Shown: in pieces, positions 62,220 to 64,000 of the stretch
How the letters are laid out: each line of letters opens with the position of its first letter
Position numbering within the stretch: position 1 is the stretch's first letter
Assembly (NCBI GenBank): GCA_965205275.1
Contig: OZ242168.1
Span: forward strand, 868,001-932,000
Direction: 5' to 3'
Source of the DNA: WTFY01 sp965205275
GTDB lineage: Bacteria > Pseudomonadota > Gammaproteobacteria > UBA4575
DNA length: 64,000 bases
Notes under the pieces: model-generated
Told to the model about the DNA's origin: nothing
The model's database searches: none
What the model saw: the letters and a program-made list of their open reading frames with translations, nothing else
Program-made: the position numbers and the translations under genes

Positions 62220-62916
62220 AACTTACCCTCCTAGTCAATTTATAGTCTTACTTTTCATTTTTAAAATACTGATTATCAATCGACGTGTTAATTGAGAAAT
62301 ACAAACTTTTTTAATTAAGATTAATAGCCTACTGCCTATGCTCCCATTCCTAAAATTATACATCGTATTATATGCAGGACATCCTATTATATAGGTAAAT
62401 CCGTACAAGAGGGAATTGCATTCGAGTTTCCTGTTTGGAGGGCACATCGATTAGCTCGACAAGCAAATGATTCCAGTTCAGCTTTTGCGTTGCATACAGG
62501 CTATGGACCACAGTTCCACCTCGTCGTGCAGCACCCTATAGTGCCCATCCAGCAGGCTTTATTACTCTAATTACTGACATAATGTGCCAAAGCGGAAAGA
62601 AATCTCCGCAAGCACTGAAACCCTAGTCCTTCAGCGTCCAGGCCTGATAAGTGCCCGGTCACAATCCGGCACGAGGCCAGACCTGACAGGTACATCCTGA
62701 GGTGTGCTGGAAACAGGAGTTTGCTGCTTACTGGACCCAGCAGCGGTATCAGCAAGACCCACGTCGCGATTGCAACTCTATAGCATAAGTGGGCCAATTT
62801 GCAGTTGCTGTTAACAACGTCATAACTTGCCCTCTGTTAATATACATGGAAAATCTATTGTCGCTCATTGAAGCCGGATTTGGGAAAAGCATACCATTCC
62901 ATTATTATTGCTTGGA
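62220..62916. other. Gap upstream of amiE
   Basis: Nearly 700 bp without a convincing gene. The first 100 bp are AT-rich with TATAAA-like sequence and presumably hold the amiE promoter. Near the right side is an IS21-end remnant (62771-62816). No amiC/amiR-like regulator is present. Confidence 0.5.
62771..62816 (+). repeat. Remnant of an IS21 right end
   Basis: TGCAACTCTATAGCATAAG and the following bases match, with several mismatches, the right end of the IS21 element at 14095-14141 (TGCAGCTCTATAGCTAAAG). It shows that a related IS21 element was once here and has decayed. Confidence 0.6.
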
Positions 62917-63737
62917 CTAGGGCGTGTTAACACTAATGGGCACAGTTATGGTATCCTCCAAGGATGGAACTGACCCAAGCCCAATACGAACGCATCGCGC
63001 TACATCTCCCGGTGCAGCGCGGCAACGTCAGCCTTTCGAACCGCCAAGTACTCAACGCCATACTGTATGTCGCCGAACAGGGCTGCAAATGGCGAGGGTT
63101 ACCTACACGGTTTGGCAACTGGCACACCATCTATACCCGAATGAACCGTTGGTCGAAGAACGGAGTGCTCGACCGAGTATTCGAGCATCTGCAGCGAGAA
63201 CAGATCGTGCGCATCAAACTCGAGGCGATGTCGATGGACAGCACTATTGTGAAGGTGCATCCCGATGGGACGGGGGCGCTAAAAAAAACGGCCCCCAATC
63301 CATCGGCCGCTCTCGCGGCGGCTGGACCACCAAGATTCATATGGTTGCCGCAGATGCTCGAACCGCCATCACGTTCTCGCTCTCGCCGGGACAAGCCCAC
63401 GATGCCCCGGAAGGGCGTAAGTTGCTGAATCGCCTTGGTCAGCAGCACGATACTCCCTCACTGATCATGGACCGCGCGTACGAAGGCAACGAGACTCGAC
63501 AACTGGCCTTGGCGCTGGGGTATGAGCCAGTGGTACCGCCATTGCGAACGCGGGTCGAGCCTTGGGAATACGACCGTGAGATGTACAAGCGGCGCAATGA
63601 AATCGAGCGGTTATTCCGTCGATTGAAGGGGTTCCGTCGTGTCTTCTCGCGATTCGAGAAACTCGACGTGGTATTCCTCGGATTCATTGTCTTCGCGCTC
63701 ATCGTCGATGCGTTACGTTAGTGTTAACACGCCCTAG
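62917..63737 (+). mobile_element. IS5-family element, copy 3 of 3
   Basis: Same 821-bp element, same orientation as copy 1, with CTAG at both ends. Confidence 0.93.
62964..63721 (+). CDS. IS5-family transposase by frameshift, copy 3
   Basis: Two frames joined at the A8 run at 63281-63288. The DDE motifs and all residues read are the same as in copies 1 and 2. Confidence 0.9.
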
Positions 63738-63932
63738 CACGATTACAGCAAACAGGCAACAAAGCTGGAAATGGCTTATTATTGCCTAAGGGAAGAGTCG
63801 GCCATGACTGCAGGCCTGACTCAAACGATCGGGACTTTGGCAAATCTGAGGCACCCAAACATTGCACGTGAAACAAGCTTGCGCTTCAGAAGTAAGTCAG
63901 CGAACAGATTAATTTAAACAAAACATTACCAC

Positions 63933-64000
63933 ATGGGCGAAATAATCGATTTCAAAACCAAGGAAACGGAACATAGACACAAACGCATTCAAAAACTTCT
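63933..64000 (+). CDS. Start of an unidentified gene, cut by the window end
   Basis: An ATG at 63933 opens a frame MGEIIDFKTKETEHRHKRIQ that is still open at the last base. Charged, probably helical. The 195 bp between the IS5 copy and this start hold nothing else I can name. Too short for a family call. Confidence 0.35.
   Translation, partial: MGEIIDFKTKETEHRHKRIQKL

Noticed and set aside
1..64000. CRISPR array
   Set aside because: No set of regularly spaced short repeats was found. The only tandem repeats are the two units at 20783-21118.

Overview
The window looks like a piece of a gammaproteobacterial chromosome, as an inference from gene order: csrA, lysC, alaS, recX, recA, pncC, mutS and fdxA lie together as in Pseudomonas-like and Chromatiales-like genomes, followed by cmoAB, prfC, rimI, leuA and an ilv/psd/pssA cluster. 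I cannot name the genus. Mobile DNA is abundant. There are three full copies of one IS5-family element, three of one IS481-family element, two full IS3 elements, a full-length IS21 element with a frameshifted istA, and several IS and integrase remnants.

Layout. 1-2332: end of a urease operon (ureC, ureG, ureD). 2511-14656: a composite accessory region bounded by three copies of the 3' part of a tRNA-Arg(ACG) gene. It holds an MscS channel, three toxin-antitoxin modules (two with broken toxins), nested IS elements, an integrase remnant, and a candidate graspetide (ATP-grasp RiPP) locus at 8954-10174. 14874-26309: a second island at tRNA-Ser(GCT) with an intact integrase at its far end. Inside are an alpA fragment, a chain of stem-loops before an unusual integrase-like gene, tandem repeats carrying tiny ORFs, an AAA/DUF4143 ATPase and a frameshifted DUF6602-like gene. 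26617-55349: a frameshifted TonB-dependent receptor, amt and then the housekeeping core, with IS481 copies dropped between mutS and fdxA and between leuA and pssA. 55377-62219: a leftward cluster amiE - MoxR-type AAA ATPase - VWA protein - acs - isochorismatase-like hydrolase. An IS5 copy and the first codons of an unknown gene close the window.

How the genes may work together. Urease, aliphatic amidase and an Amt channel all release or import ammonium. The amidase product acetate would be activated by Acs one operon position downstream, so the amiE-acs cluster reads as an amide-to-ammonia-plus-acetyl-CoA unit with its own ATPase/VWA helper pair. The accessory regions are decaying: antitoxins stay intact where toxins are broken, and the RiPP maturase has lost its C-terminus through fusion to an outer-membrane-barrel remnant.

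The most interesting items are the two-repeat graspetide-like precursor next to its ATP-grasp enzyme, the amidase/ATPase/VWA/Acs operon, and the stem-loop and tandem-repeat region at 18780-21252. All family assignments are from reading the sequence; no database search was possible.
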